Positions 39,850 through 48,827 of a stretch of 64,000 bases of DNA are shown one piece after another. The DNA lies in NCBI GenBank assembly GCA_016186625.1, contig JACPLG010000008.1, positions 62,001 to 126,000 of the forward strand. The letters are read 5' to 3'. Each line of letters begins with the position of its first letter. The first letter of the stretch is position 1. The stretch is from Candidatus Levyibacteriota bacterium. GTDB taxonomy: Bacteria > Patescibacteria > Microgenomatia > Levybacterales > UBA12049. Below the pieces are notes generated by a model. That model worked only from the letters and a program-made list of their open reading frames with translations. It made no database searches and was not told where the DNA came from. The translations under genes were made by a program, and so were the position numbers.

Positions 39850-40803
39850 ATGAATTTAGAATTAGCCGCTGAGAGGTACAACCGCTTGCCCGAAGCTTCT
39901 TATCGCGACACGCGATATATTGATCTCTCTCACTGGGCAGATGGAGAAAGAACAAGAAGAGCTGCGCAAAGAGATCTTGGCCGAAGAACTGCCAGAGCAA
40001 CATTTTCAGCTCTTCCTTCAAATATTCGTGATCGAGAATTTATAGATAGGCCCGTTACCATCCTATTTCCGGGTACTTTAATTCCAGCAAGTGCTACTTT
40101 CAGAGAACAGTTACCGGTAATTGAAGATTCCTCAAAACCTGTACTGTTAGACTATTCAGATAGAAGATTTTCCCAGGAAATACTAAGGTCTCAGGTTGTA
40201 GATTTTATTGAATCGCCTCCCGTAAACGGAAGAGACGTCAATCTCATAGGTTTTTCTTTTGGAGCAGCCAATGTTATTGATCTATTAAGCCACGAGCCTA
40301 GCGTGCGTGAAAGAATCCGTAGAGTAATTTTGATGGGAGCTCTTTTTTCCTCCCATGATCTTAAAAACAGCTTAGGATATAGGGTTGTAAAAGCTCTTCA
40401 TCCTGTTGTTCGAGAAGGAACTCTTTGGCCAGTTGTTCCTCTTCTAAGACGCCGGGTTAAGGTAAATGATGACCCAATGCTTTTAGGGCAAGAAGGAGGC
40501 ATTCATGGGTCTAAAGCAGCTGTTAGCCACAAAGCGTTCGCTGAGAGGGCTGCTTCAGTTGTATCAAGAGATCCAATTGAAACTCTAGGACAGATAACGG
40601 ATATTCCCACTCTATTTTTTTATTGGGAAAACGACGAGTCTGATCCGGGAAGGAGATTAGTTTTGGCAAAAGCATTCCCTAATTCTGAAACAGTACATGT
40701 TTCAGGAAATCACGGACACACCATATCTGAGTCCCATGAAATAAATCCTGAAATTGGCAGATTTCTTGAACCTTCCCACGAAGAGTTGTTAGCTGCGGCT
40801 TAA
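39850..40803 (+). CDS. Alpha/beta hydrolase-fold protein
   Basis: 317 aa, no signal peptide. Strand-loop ITILFPGTLIPASATF (oxyanion region), nucleophile elbow GFSFGAAN (Ser about residue 137), acidic residue in FYWENDESDPG and His in VSGNHGHTISE: a complete Ser-Asp-His set. The N-terminal 60 residues (Arg-rich, WADGERTRRAAQRDLGRRTARA) are extra to the fold. It lies directly downstream of tRNA-Phe, probably co-transcribed. Substrate unknown. Confidence 0.75.
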   Translation: MNLELAAERYNRLPEASYRDTRYIDLSHWADGERTRRAAQRDLGRRTARATFSALPSNIRDREFIDRPVTILFPGTLIPASATFREQLPVIEDSSKPVLLDYSDRRFSQEILRSQVVDFIESPPVNGRDVNLIGFSFGAANVIDLLSHEPSVRERIRRVILMGALFSSHDLKNSLGYRVVKALHPVVREGTLWPVVPLLRRRVKVNDDPMLLGQEGGIHGSKAAVSHKAFAERAASVVSRDPIETLGQITDIPTLFFYWENDESDPGRRLVLAKAFPNSETVHVSGNHGHTISESHEINPEIGRFLEPSHEELLAAA

Positions 40804-40817
40804 TTTATTTCTTATTT

Positions 40818-40948
40818 TCAATGGGGTCGGATTTGGGATTTTGGGAAATCGAAACCACCCCCGAAACCACCCCGGGGGTGGAATTAGGTTTACACCCTAG
40901 GAATTTTCTATAGATTTTTCCTCAATGGGGTCGGATTTGGGGTTTTGG
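40818..40948. repeat. 27-bp direct repeat around a REP family B element
   Basis: TCAATGGGGTCGGATTTGGG(A/G)TTTTGG at 40818-40844 and 40922-40948. The second copy encodes the C-terminus of the MFS protein; the first is a non-coding duplicate on the other side of the REP. Confidence 0.65.
40855..40903. repeat. REP family B, copy 3
   Basis: ACCACCCCGGGGGTGG, then half unit GGTTTACACCCTAGGAA, between convergent genes. Confidence 0.8.
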
Positions 40949-42162
40949 CGGCGGGCAAGGTATATAAAAGGAAGAGCTGCTAACTGAAAGACTGAAGATA
41001 TTCCGTAAGATATAGGATAACCATAAATATCTGCCGTTTTCCCCAGGGCCGGCTGGATAACAACTCCTCCGCTTGATCCGAGAAGAGTATCAAAAGAAAG
41101 AACTGTTGCCCTTTGTTCGCTTGGTATTAATCCATTAAGATACGCTTGGCGAATTGGCATTAGTGCAGCAAAAAGCAGTCCCCATAGGAAAATCAAGCCA
41201 ATTACCAGCCAGAAATTATTGGCAAAAGCTACCAGAATAAGAATAAGGCCTGTTAAAAATGTTCCCAAAATTAAGGCTGAAGTCCGCTTTTTAAAAAGTC
41301 TTCGGATTCTTGATGCTGCAATTCCTCCTGCAATTTGTGAAAGTCCGGTAAGTGCGGCAATAATCCCTGCTATTGCATATGCTTCTTTATCTCCATAAAG
41401 CTGCAGTAAAAATGGCTGAAGCGCATAAAAAATATAAAAGCTCACGCCTGTTGCAAAAGGAGCTGTAAACATGATGTAGCGAACAGGAGGATTCCGCAGC
41501 CCGTGGTCAATTGATCTTGAAAAGATTTTTTTCATTTCCAAAAAAGGCTGTTTTGTTTTTTTAGGCGAGAACCCAAGATCCTGCATTAAAACAAAAGCCG
41601 TTGCAAAGTTTATTAATAACACTACGGAGCGAAGAATATAGGGGACTCCAAGGTTAGTTACTTGAGCAATAACTCCCCCACTGATTGCACCCGCAAGCAT
41701 GGCCGTACCTCCAACAATTTGACCTTTTGCAAAAACTCCTTCAAGATGCCCTTTAAAATTTGTTGCATGGAGCGCATCCACCAGCCACGCCTCAGTTGCG
41801 CCTGAGAAAAAGGTATATCCAAGTCCCAAAAGAACAGATGAGGCAGCCCATCCCCAAAACGGGCCTTGAATTTGCCACATATAAAGATATAGCGCGGTTG
41901 ATACTGCAAGCGTGAGTGCCCCTAAAAGATAAGAAATACGGCGGCCGTAAGTATCTGCAACAATTCCGGTTGGTATCTCAAATATTACGTAGCCTAATGA
42001 AAAGAATCCGTTTGCAAGAAATGCTTCAAAGTTAGACAGTCCAGCATCAAGAAGAAATATTGTATTTATCCCCCAGATAAAAGAAGTGGCCAGGGTGTTT
42101 CCTAAGATTAAATAAAGATAGATTGTTTGGATATTACTTGGTTTTCTTAACAATCGAAGCAT
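40897..42162 (-). CDS. Major facilitator superfamily transporter
   Basis: 421 aa with about 12 membrane helices. MFS loop 2-3 signature reads GIVADTYGRRISYLLGA; the second-half loop is GIAASRIRRLFKKRTSALILGTF. The C-terminal tail is short and charged and ends inside a repeat-flanked junction. Probably an exporter or drug/metabolite transporter; substrate not predictable. Divergent from alr with overlapping promoters. Confidence 0.88.
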   Translation of the reverse strand: MLRLLRKPSNIQTIYLYLILGNTLATSFIWGINTIFLLDAGLSNFEAFLANGFFSLGYVIFEIPTGIVADTYGRRISYLLGALTLAVSTALYLYMWQIQGPFWGWAASSVLLGLGYTFFSGATEAWLVDALHATNFKGHLEGVFAKGQIVGGTAMLAGAISGGVIAQVTNLGVPYILRSVVLLINFATAFVLMQDLGFSPKKTKQPFLEMKKIFSRSIDHGLRNPPVRYIMFTAPFATGVSFYIFYALQPFLLQLYGDKEAYAIAGIIAALTGLSQIAGGIAASRIRRLFKKRTSALILGTFLTGLILILVAFANNFWLVIGLIFLWGLLFAALMPIRQAYLNGLIPSEQRATVLSFDTLLGSSGGVVIQPALGKTADIYGYPISYGISSVFQLAALPFIYLARRQNPKSDPIEEKSIENS

Positions 42163-42167
42163 TAGAT

Positions 42168-42222
42168 ATTAATATAAATTTTCCAGCATATTGTCAATGA
42201 CCGATTTTAAAAATGTTATAAT
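42168..42222. promoter_or_regulatory. Overlapping divergent promoters of the MFS gene and alr
   Basis: Minus strand: TTGACA (42192-42197), 17-nt spacer, TATTAA near the MFS ATG. Plus strand: extended TGTTATAAT (-10 at 42217-42222), +1 about 5 nt before the alr ATG. The two cannot be fully occupied at once. Confidence 0.55.
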
Positions 42223-42233
42223 AACAACTCCAA

Positions 42234-43358
42234 ATGGCAAGGATAATAGATAAACTCCTCGGGAAAAATTATGTACCTCTAAATGTTGTAGAAGTTTCAA
42301 AAAGCTCTTTAATTCATAATTACAAATACCTGACTAAACTTGCCGGGATTCCGGTTGCGCCGGTTCTTAAAAGCAATGCATATGGACACGGAATTGAACT
42401 GGTTGGAAAAATACTTGACCCACTATCTCCTCCAATGTTTTGCGTCGATAGCATATTCGAAGCATACCAGTTGTTAAAAATTAAAATTAAAACACCCGTC
42501 CTTGTTATGGGATATGTTAGCGGAGAGAATTTAAAAATTAAAAAACTCCCCTTCTCTTTTTCTGCCTATACAAATGAAATGCTTGAAAATGTTGCCAAAT
42601 TTCAGCCACAAGCTCCGGTTCATATTTTCGTAGATACCGGAATGCATAGAGAAGGAGTTCCGCTCGAACATCTTGAGCGGTTTATAAGAAAAGCACAAAA
42701 ATTCGGTTTAAAAATAGCAGGTCTTATGTCCCATTCTGCCAAGCCTGACGACCCATTTCATATAAATACTGTGCGGCAAATTAAAAATTTTAAAGAGGCT
42801 TTTAATATTGGAAAAAGACTGGGAGTCGAGTTTGCCTATATTCATCTCTTTGCATCAGTTGGAGTAATGAATATCAAAAATTTTTCAATGAGGGGAAATA
42901 TGGCAAGGGTTGGAAAAGCACTTTATGGAATTGATGTTGTTGAGAACAGCGAAGAACTAAGGCCTGCCCTAGAGCTTAAATCAACAATAATCCAGGTTAA
43001 AGACTTGAAAAAAGGAGAAAGAGTCGGGTATGATCTTGTCTTTAAGGCTCCAAAAGATATGGTGACAGCTGTTCTTCCGATTGGATATAATGACGGAGTT
43101 GATAGAAGGCTTTCAAATAAAGGATTTGTCCAGGTTAATGGAATTTATTGTCAAATAATCGGAAGAGTCAGTATGAATATTACAGTAATTGATGTGACTG
43201 ATGTTAAAAATCCCCGCGTTGGACAAAAAGTTATTATTTTTTCAAATAGACCGAAAGATAAAAACTCAATATTTAATGTGTCCCAAGTTTGTGATGCAAT
43301 CCCGTATGAGCTGATGTCTCATATTTACCCAACAACAAGAAGGGTATTGGCCAATTAA
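42234..43358 (+). CDS. alr: Alanine racemase
   Basis: PLP enzyme making D-Ala for peptidoglycan. PLP-lysine motif PVLKSNAYGHG (about residues 42-52), catalytic Tyr in KKGERVGYDLVFKAP, and the C-terminal beta domain. 374 aa, full length. With the D,D-carboxypeptidase and PBP in this window it belongs to wall metabolism. Stop and convergent carB end overlap by 4 bp. Confidence 0.95.
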   Translation: MARIIDKLLGKNYVPLNVVEVSKSSLIHNYKYLTKLAGIPVAPVLKSNAYGHGIELVGKILDPLSPPMFCVDSIFEAYQLLKIKIKTPVLVMGYVSGENLKIKKLPFSFSAYTNEMLENVAKFQPQAPVHIFVDTGMHREGVPLEHLERFIRKAQKFGLKIAGLMSHSAKPDDPFHINTVRQIKNFKEAFNIGKRLGVEFAYIHLFASVGVMNIKNFSMRGNMARVGKALYGIDVVENSEELRPALELKSTIIQVKDLKKGERVGYDLVFKAPKDMVTAVLPIGYNDGVDRRLSNKGFVQVNGIYCQIIGRVSMNITVIDVTDVKNPRVGQKVIIFSNRPKDKNSIFNVSQVCDAIPYELMSHIYPTTRRVLAN

Positions 43359-46300
43359 ATTACGTACTCATCCCATGACCTTATTGGTAGATCCTCGATC
43401 CTTTTGGTAGCAATCGTTTTTATAAAAAGCTCTGCTTTTTTTAGATTTGTAAAAAGAGGAATATTGTGATCTACCGCACCTCTTCGCATTAAGTAGTCAT
43501 CGCTTAAGTGCTTGGCCAAATAGATATCTGAAATATTTATGGCCAGATCAATGAATCCTTTTTGGAAATAATCCAAAATATTTGGGTTTTTGCCCTCATA
43601 AATTTTATAGATTCTTTTAACCGTTATACCATTTTGATTTAAGAAATTAGCGGTTTTCTCGGTGGCATAAATTGGAATACCTAGCTTTAAAAGATATGGG
43701 ATTGAATCTAGAAATTTTATTTTATTTTCATCTCCTCCAAGAGTAACAAATACTCCTTTTTTTGGGATTTTTCCTCCAACGGAAAGCTCTGCCTTAAGGA
43801 AAGCTTCTTCAAGATCCTGTCCAAAACATGCCACTTCTCCAGTTGAAGTCATCTCAACATCAAGCACCGGATCCGCACCCGCAAGTCTGGCAAATGAAAA
43901 TTGAGCAACTTTAGTTGCAACATATGGATAATCCATATGGCCTATTATTTTTTCGTCTTTGCATTTGCCAAAAAAAGAGTCAATTGCAACATCCATAAAG
44001 TTTATTCGAGTCACTTTTGAAATAAAAGGAAAAGTGCGTGAACTTCTAAGATTAATTTCAATAACAGAAATATCATTATCCTTTGCAAGACACTGAATGT
44101 TAAAAGGGCCGGTTATTAGCAAATTTTTTGCAAGACCCTCGGAAACTGCCCGCAGTTTTCGAAGAGTTTCTATATAAATTTTTTGTGGGGGAAAAACAAT
44201 TGATGCATCGCCCGAGTGAACTCCTGCATTTTCAACGTGCTCTGAGACCGCAAAAACTTTTATTTTTCCGTTCTGTGCCACAGCATCTATTTCAATTTCT
44301 TTCGCATCCTCAATAAATTTGGAAATGGTTACCGGGTACTCTTTTGAGATCACGGAAATTTTTTCAAGAAATGATACCAGTTCTTCATTTGAATGAATTA
44401 TTCTCATGTTGCTTCCCGAAAGCACAAATGACGGACGAACCAATACCGGAAAGCCGACTTTTTTTACAAAATTTAGGGCATCGGAAACATTGGTAAAATT
44501 ATTCCATGGAGGCTGTTTTATATTTAATTTGTCAAGAAGAGAGGAAAATTTACCCCTGTCTTCTGCTTGATCAATATTTTTAGGATCTGTTCCCAAAATG
44601 TTAAATCCGTAAGCTTTAAGTTCTTTTGCCCTGTTATTTGGGGTTTGTCCCCCAACAGATACAACTGTTCCAAGAGGTTTTTCAAATTCCAAAATATCCG
44701 CAATCCTCTCAAAAGTCAGCTCTTCAAAATATAATTTATCAGAGATATCGTAATCTGTTGAGACAGTCTCAGGATTGCAGTTTATAACGATTGTCTTCTT
44801 CTTATGTTTTTTAAGAGCTTTAATTGCAGCAACACTTGTCCAGTCAAACTCAACAGAAGATCCAATTCTGTACGGGCCAGATCCTAGCACAACAACCCCC
44901 AATTTTGCGGAAGGCTTTATGTCATTATGGGAGGCATTGTATGTAAGATATAAGTAATTAGTTTGCGCTGGGAATTCTCCCGCTAGGGTATCTATTTGAA
45001 AAACTGACGGGATAATTCCAAATTTTTTCCTGATTCTTCTAATTTCAAGTCCCAATTTGTCGGTAAGTTCTCCTATTCTTTTGTCTGAAAAGCCGAGCTG
45101 TTTTAACTCAAGGAGCTCGGATTTATCAAATATTAATTTTTTGTTTTTCCTAATTTTATCTTCATGGTTTGTGATGTTTCTGATCCTATAGAGAAACCAA
45201 GGGTCAATACCGGTGAGTTTATAAACTTTATTGACGGCAGAATTCCTCTTGAAGCTTTCAGATATGGCAAAAATTCGCTCAGGCGTGGGTTTTTCCAAAG
45301 CTTCGGTTAGTCTTCCATTTGAAAAATCAGCAAACATCTCATCGTTTACAACTCCTTCAAAGTCAAGATCCAGCATTCTGATTGCTTTTTGATATGCCTC
45401 ACCAAAAGTGCGGCCTATTCCCATCACTTCCCCAACGGACTTCATACTGCTTCCTATTCTGGGATCTGCATTTTTAAATTTATTTATATCCCAGCGGGGA
45501 ATTTTTATGGTTACATAATCAAGAGCCGGTTCAAAGCAAAATTGTGTTGCTTTGGTAACTTTGTTAGTAAGTTCCACTAGATTCATCCCTAAGGCCAGTT
45601 TTGCCGCAACATAAGCCAAAGGATAGCCCGTTGCCTTACTAGCAAGGGCTGAGCTTCTAGAAAGCCTTGCGTTTAGTTCAATTACATAGTATTCAAGCTG
45701 CCCGTTTTTTGGGCGGGGATTTAGCGCAAACTGCACATTACACTCCCCTACAATCCCTAGACTTCTTACTATTTTTATAGAAACGCTCCTAAGCTTATGG
45801 TATTCATTGTTTGTAAGAGTTTGAGAAGGGGCAATTACAACTGATTCTCCGGTATGGATTCCCAATGGGTCCATATTTTCCATATTGCACACCGTAACCG
45901 CGTTATCAGCGCTGTCCCTAACCACCTCGTATTCAACTTCTTTATAATGGTGAAGATATTTCTCAATTAAAACCTGCGGAACAAATGAAAACGCTTTTTC
46001 CAAAATCCTCTCAAGCTCTTTTTGGCTATTTGCAATTCCTGAGCTCTGACCTCCTAGTGCAAAACCCGCTCTTACCATAACCGGATATTTAATTTTGGAA
46101 GCAATTTTAATTGCCTCTTTTATGCTTGTTGCAGCTTGACTCGGAGGAGTAAACACATTGATTTTTTTAAGATGTTCAACAAATTTTTTTCTGTCTTCTG
46201 AAATATCAACTGCTGAAATTGGAGATCCTAGAATTTTAACTTTATTTTTTCTAAGAATTCCTTTTTTATTTAGCTTAAGCCCGCAATTGAGAGCGGTTTG

Positions 46301-46573
46301 TCCTCCAAAAGAAATCAAGATTCCGTCTGGCTTTTCTTTTTTAATTATTTTTTCAACAAAAAATGGACTAACCGGGAGAAAATAGACTTTATCTGCAAGG
46401 TAATCTGATGTTTGGATGGTAGCAATGTTAGGGTTTACCAAAACAGTTTTTATTCCCTCTTCCTTAAGTGCTTTTATGGCCTGAGAGCCAGAGTAATCAA
46501 ACTCCCCCGCCTCCCCAATTTTTAATGCACCTGAGCCTAGTATCAAGACTTTCTTAATGTTTGCTTTGTTCAT
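43355..46573 (-). CDS. carB: Carbamoyl-phosphate synthase large subunit
   Basis: 1072 aa, full length, made of two homologous ATP-grasp halves: KKVLILGSGALKIGEAGEFDYSGSQ at the start and VVLGSGPYRIGSSVEFDWTS near residue 555, plus a C-terminal MGS-like regulatory domain. Makes carbamoyl phosphate from bicarbonate, ammonia and two ATP. With carA and pyrB it feeds pyrimidine synthesis; downstream pyr genes are not in the window. Confidence 0.96.
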   Translation of the reverse strand: MNKANIKKVLILGSGALKIGEAGEFDYSGSQAIKALKEEGIKTVLVNPNIATIQTSDYLADKVYFLPVSPFFVEKIIKKEKPDGILISFGGQTALNCGLKLNKKGILRKNKVKILGSPISAVDISEDRKKFVEHLKKINVFTPPSQAATSIKEAIKIASKIKYPVMVRAGFALGGQSSGIANSQKELERILEKAFSFVPQVLIEKYLHHYKEVEYEVVRDSADNAVTVCNMENMDPLGIHTGESVVIAPSQTLTNNEYHKLRSVSIKIVRSLGIVGECNVQFALNPRPKNGQLEYYVIELNARLSRSSALASKATGYPLAYVAAKLALGMNLVELTNKVTKATQFCFEPALDYVTIKIPRWDINKFKNADPRIGSSMKSVGEVMGIGRTFGEAYQKAIRMLDLDFEGVVNDEMFADFSNGRLTEALEKPTPERIFAISESFKRNSAVNKVYKLTGIDPWFLYRIRNITNHEDKIRKNKKLIFDKSELLELKQLGFSDKRIGELTDKLGLEIRRIRKKFGIIPSVFQIDTLAGEFPAQTNYLYLTYNASHNDIKPSAKLGVVVLGSGPYRIGSSVEFDWTSVAAIKALKKHKKKTIVINCNPETVSTDYDISDKLYFEELTFERIADILEFEKPLGTVVSVGGQTPNNRAKELKAYGFNILGTDPKNIDQAEDRGKFSSLLDKLNIKQPPWNNFTNVSDALNFVKKVGFPVLVRPSFVLSGSNMRIIHSNEELVSFLEKISVISKEYPVTISKFIEDAKEIEIDAVAQNGKIKVFAVSEHVENAGVHSGDASIVFPPQKIYIETLRKLRAVSEGLAKNLLITGPFNIQCLAKDNDISVIEINLRSSRTFPFISKVTRINFMDVAIDSFFGKCKDEKIIGHMDYPYVATKVAQFSFARLAGADPVLDVEMTSTGEVACFGQDLEEAFLKAELSVGGKIPKKGVFVTLGGDENKIKFLDSIPYLLKLGIPIYATEKTANFLNQNGITVKRIYKIYEGKNPNILDYFQKGFIDLAINISDIYLAKHLSDDYLMRRGAVDHNIPLFTNLKKAELFIKTIATKRIEDLPIRSWDEYVI

Positions 46574-46679
46574 TCAATTGTTTGAATAATATTAAATATC
46601 AAATATAAAATAGTAAATATACATAGAAAATTTTAAATATATTTTATTTTTGATTTGTATTTTTTAAATTTCATTTTTA
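46574..46679. repeat. AT-rich imperfect palindrome between carA and carB
   Basis: 106 bp, almost only A and T, with ATCAAATATAAAATA and TATTTTATTTTTGAT as opposing arms. No gene. It may be a processing or attenuation site or a dispersed repeat. Confidence 0.4.
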
Positions 46680-47735
46680 CTATTTAATATGTTTTAAGAA
46701 ATAATCAAAGATCCACTCTGTGTCTTCGGGGCCCGGTGTTGCTTCAGGATGAAATTGGACCGACATGACTGGTTTTCTTTTATGAATAATCCCCTCGTTT
46801 GAATTGTCATTTGCATTTGTAAACCAAGGATAAAAATTTGGCGGAATTTTACTTACTTCAAATCCGTGATTTTGAGTTGTTATAAAACACCGCTGAGTTG
46901 GTTTCCCCTTTTCAAATAATAGGCATGGCTGATTTTGACTCCTGTGGCCGTATTTAAGTTTTGCAGTGTCTCCGCCTGAAGCTAAAGCTAAGAGCTGATT
47001 TCCCAAACAAACTCCGAGGATTGGAATGCTCAGAGACATTAATTTCTTAATGTTTTCAATAGTTCGGAGGACAAACTTGGGATTTCCCGGACCATTTGAA
47101 ATCACAACTGCGTCAATTCTCATTCTTAGTTCTTCATTTGTCAAATCAAAATCCCAAGGTACAGTGATTACATTTACCTTTCTTTTTAAAAGAGCCCTCT
47201 GAATATTTCTTTTTGCACCGCAATCAATCAGAAGAATATTTTTGGAAGACTTAGAATAAGTCTCCCTGTTAATTTTTTTCGTTGAAACTTTCTCTACCAA
47301 ATTTTCATGGTCAGGATCATAGAACAGTATGTCTTGTTCTAAAACGATTTTTCCAAGAAGCGTTCCTTTTTTTCTTATCATCTGCGTAAGGAGTCTAGTG
47401 TCTTTAATTTGTAACCCGGGAATATTTTCTGAGACCAGCCAATCAGATAAAGATTGCTTACTCTGAAAGTGATATGGTGTGTCTATGTAGTTACTCACAA
47501 TGAGTCCAGATACCATAATCTTGTCAGCTTCCCAGAATTTTTTGTCAGGAATTCCATAATTTCCTACCAGAGGATATGTAAGGACAAGAATTTGTCCTTT
47601 GTAAGATGGATCAGTAAGGCTTTCAGGATAACCCATCATTCCGGTTGAAAAGACAACTTCCCCGGCGGAGGATATATTTGCCCCAAAACTCTCACCTTCA
47701 AAAGTTAAGCCATTTTTAAATACTAACTTCCCCAT
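46680..47735 (-). CDS. carA: Carbamoyl-phosphate synthase small subunit
   Basis: Glutamine amidotransferase chain supplying ammonia to CarB. The N-domain (FKNGLTFEGESFGANISSAGEVVFSTGMMGYPESLTDPSYKGQ) is followed by the class I GATase domain with catalytic Cys in ILGVCLGNQLLALASGG and His/Glu in SVQFHPEATPGP. 351 aa. It follows pyrB by 10 bp. Confidence 0.96.
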   Translation of the reverse strand: MGKLVFKNGLTFEGESFGANISSAGEVVFSTGMMGYPESLTDPSYKGQILVLTYPLVGNYGIPDKKFWEADKIMVSGLIVSNYIDTPYHFQSKQSLSDWLVSENIPGLQIKDTRLLTQMIRKKGTLLGKIVLEQDILFYDPDHENLVEKVSTKKINRETYSKSSKNILLIDCGAKRNIQRALLKRKVNVITVPWDFDLTNEELRMRIDAVVISNGPGNPKFVLRTIENIKKLMSLSIPILGVCLGNQLLALASGGDTAKLKYGHRSQNQPCLLFEKGKPTQRCFITTQNHGFEVSKIPPNFYPWFTNANDNSNEGIIHKRKPVMSVQFHPEATPGPEDTEWIFDYFLKHIK

Positions 47736-47745
47736 TTCGTTTTAC

Positions 47746-48720
47746 TCACTTACTTTTTCCTAAAATCAAAGCAAGGAGTGCCATTCGGATATACATACCG
47801 TTTCTAATTTCCGAGCGAAGGTACACCGCATTTGGATTTTTATCAACTTCCGGAAGTATTTCGCCAACGCGGGGCAAAGGGTGCATAAAAATCGTGTTTT
47901 TACCAGCCCTCTCTTTTATAAGTTTGTTATCAAGTACAAAGCGATTTTTTACCTTTTCATACGCGCTTTCGGACTTAAACCTTTCTTTTTGAACTCTTGT
48001 CCAATACCAAAAATCCGCATTTTTTGGAATATCTTTCTCCGATTCAATTTCTACCAACTCTAGCTTCCCACTTTCCATGTGGGAACTCAGATCTTCCCTG
48101 CTTAATCGAAGCTCTTTTGGGGAAAGAAGATAAAGTTTATTACCATTGAACTTTGAGAGACCCCGGATTAATGAATGGATTGTTCTTCCATTTAACATAT
48201 CTCCTGCCAAAACTCCTATTAAATTATCTAGTTTTTTTGTTCGCTCATAAATTGTATAAAGGTCAAGCAAAGCTTGTGTGGGGTGTTCTCCGATTCCGTC
48301 ACCTGCATTGATAACAGGAACAAACCCAGCTGCCTGGGCTGCCTTAAGCGTCGCTCCTTTCTTTGGATGCCTGAGGACAATTACATCACAGTAAGCCTCA
48401 AAAACCCTGATCGTATCCTCAAGACTTTCCCCCTTTGAAACCGATGAAAAATGTTCTGGATCAAGAATTTCAACAGTTGAGCCTCCAAGTTGTTTTACTG
48501 CTGCGACAAATGATCCGAAGGTTCTACTTGACGGTTCATAAAAAATAAGGGTAACAATGTTACCCTTAAGAAGATCCGAAGGTCTTGCGTTTTTGGCAAT
48601 TAGAAGCATGCCCACGGTTTTCTTAAAAAGAATAGATATGTCCTTAGGGGAAAATTGATCCAGAGAAATAATATCTTTACCTTTGTATTTACCATTTATG
48701 GGCTCAATCGGACTGACCAT
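47746..48720 (-). CDS. pyrB: Aspartate carbamoyltransferase catalytic chain
   Basis: Committed step of pyrimidine synthesis. Carbamoyl-phosphate motif FYEPSSRTFGSFVAAVKQLGG (about residues 54-74), HPTQALLDLYTI, and HPLPRVGEILPEVD. 324 aa. Residues about 212-221 (SSHMESGKLE) are encoded by an in-frame REP family A palindrome. No regulatory pyrI is seen nearby. First gene of pyrB-carA-carB, preceded by an attenuator-like leader. Confidence 0.95.
   Translation of the reverse strand: MVSPIEPINGKYKGKDIISLDQFSPKDISILFKKTVGMLLIAKNARPSDLLKGNIVTLIFYEPSSRTFGSFVAAVKQLGGSTVEILDPEHFSSVSKGESLEDTIRVFEAYCDVIVLRHPKKGATLKAAQAAGFVPVINAGDGIGEHPTQALLDLYTIYERTKKLDNLIGVLAGDMLNGRTIHSLIRGLSKFNGNKLYLLSPKELRLSREDLSSHMESGKLELVEIESEKDIPKNADFWYWTRVQKERFKSESAYEKVKNRFVLDNKLIKERAGKNTIFMHPLPRVGEILPEVDKNPNAVYLRSEIRNGMYIRMALLALILGKSK
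48064..48085. repeat. REP family A, copy 3, inside pyrB
   Basis: CTTCCCAC-TTTCCAT-GTGGGAA, translated in frame as part of pyrB. Confidence 0.82.
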
Positions 48721-48750
48721 AAAAAAATCCTTCGACTAGCTTAGGATTAA
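48721..48750 (-). terminator. Attenuator-like hairpin with T run before pyrB
   Basis: Minus strand: AATCCT...AGGATT then seven T directly before the pyrB ATG. Its position between promoter and gene suggests pyrimidine-sensitive attenuation, by analogy with enteric pyrBI. Confidence 0.5.
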
Positions 48751-48770
48751 CCAGCGAACTCTGGGACTAA

Positions 48771-48799
48771 AGTCTAACAAAAAGAATATCTTGCGTCAA
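48771..48799 (-). promoter_or_regulatory. Promoter of pyrB-carA-carB
   Basis: TTGACG (48794-48799), 17-nt spacer, TAGACT (48771-48776). Its -35 overlaps that of the divergent carboxypeptidase promoter. Confidence 0.65.
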
Positions 48800-48821
48800 T
48801 GAGAAAATAGTTTGGTAAAAT
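48791..48821 (+). promoter_or_regulatory. Leaderless promoter of the D,D-carboxypeptidase
   Basis: TTGCGT (48791-48796), extended -10 TGGTAAAAT (48816-48821); the GTG start codon is at 48828, the predicted +1. Confidence 0.6.
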
Positions 48822-48827
48822 ATCTTT

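Noticed and set aside
43400..46500. Plus-strand ORFs of 60-75 codons inside carB
   Set aside because: Antisense shadows of a well-conserved gene.
46574..46679. Promoter for carB
   Set aside because: The 106-bp AT-rich gap contains many TATA-like words by composition alone; no convincing -35/-10 pair stands out.
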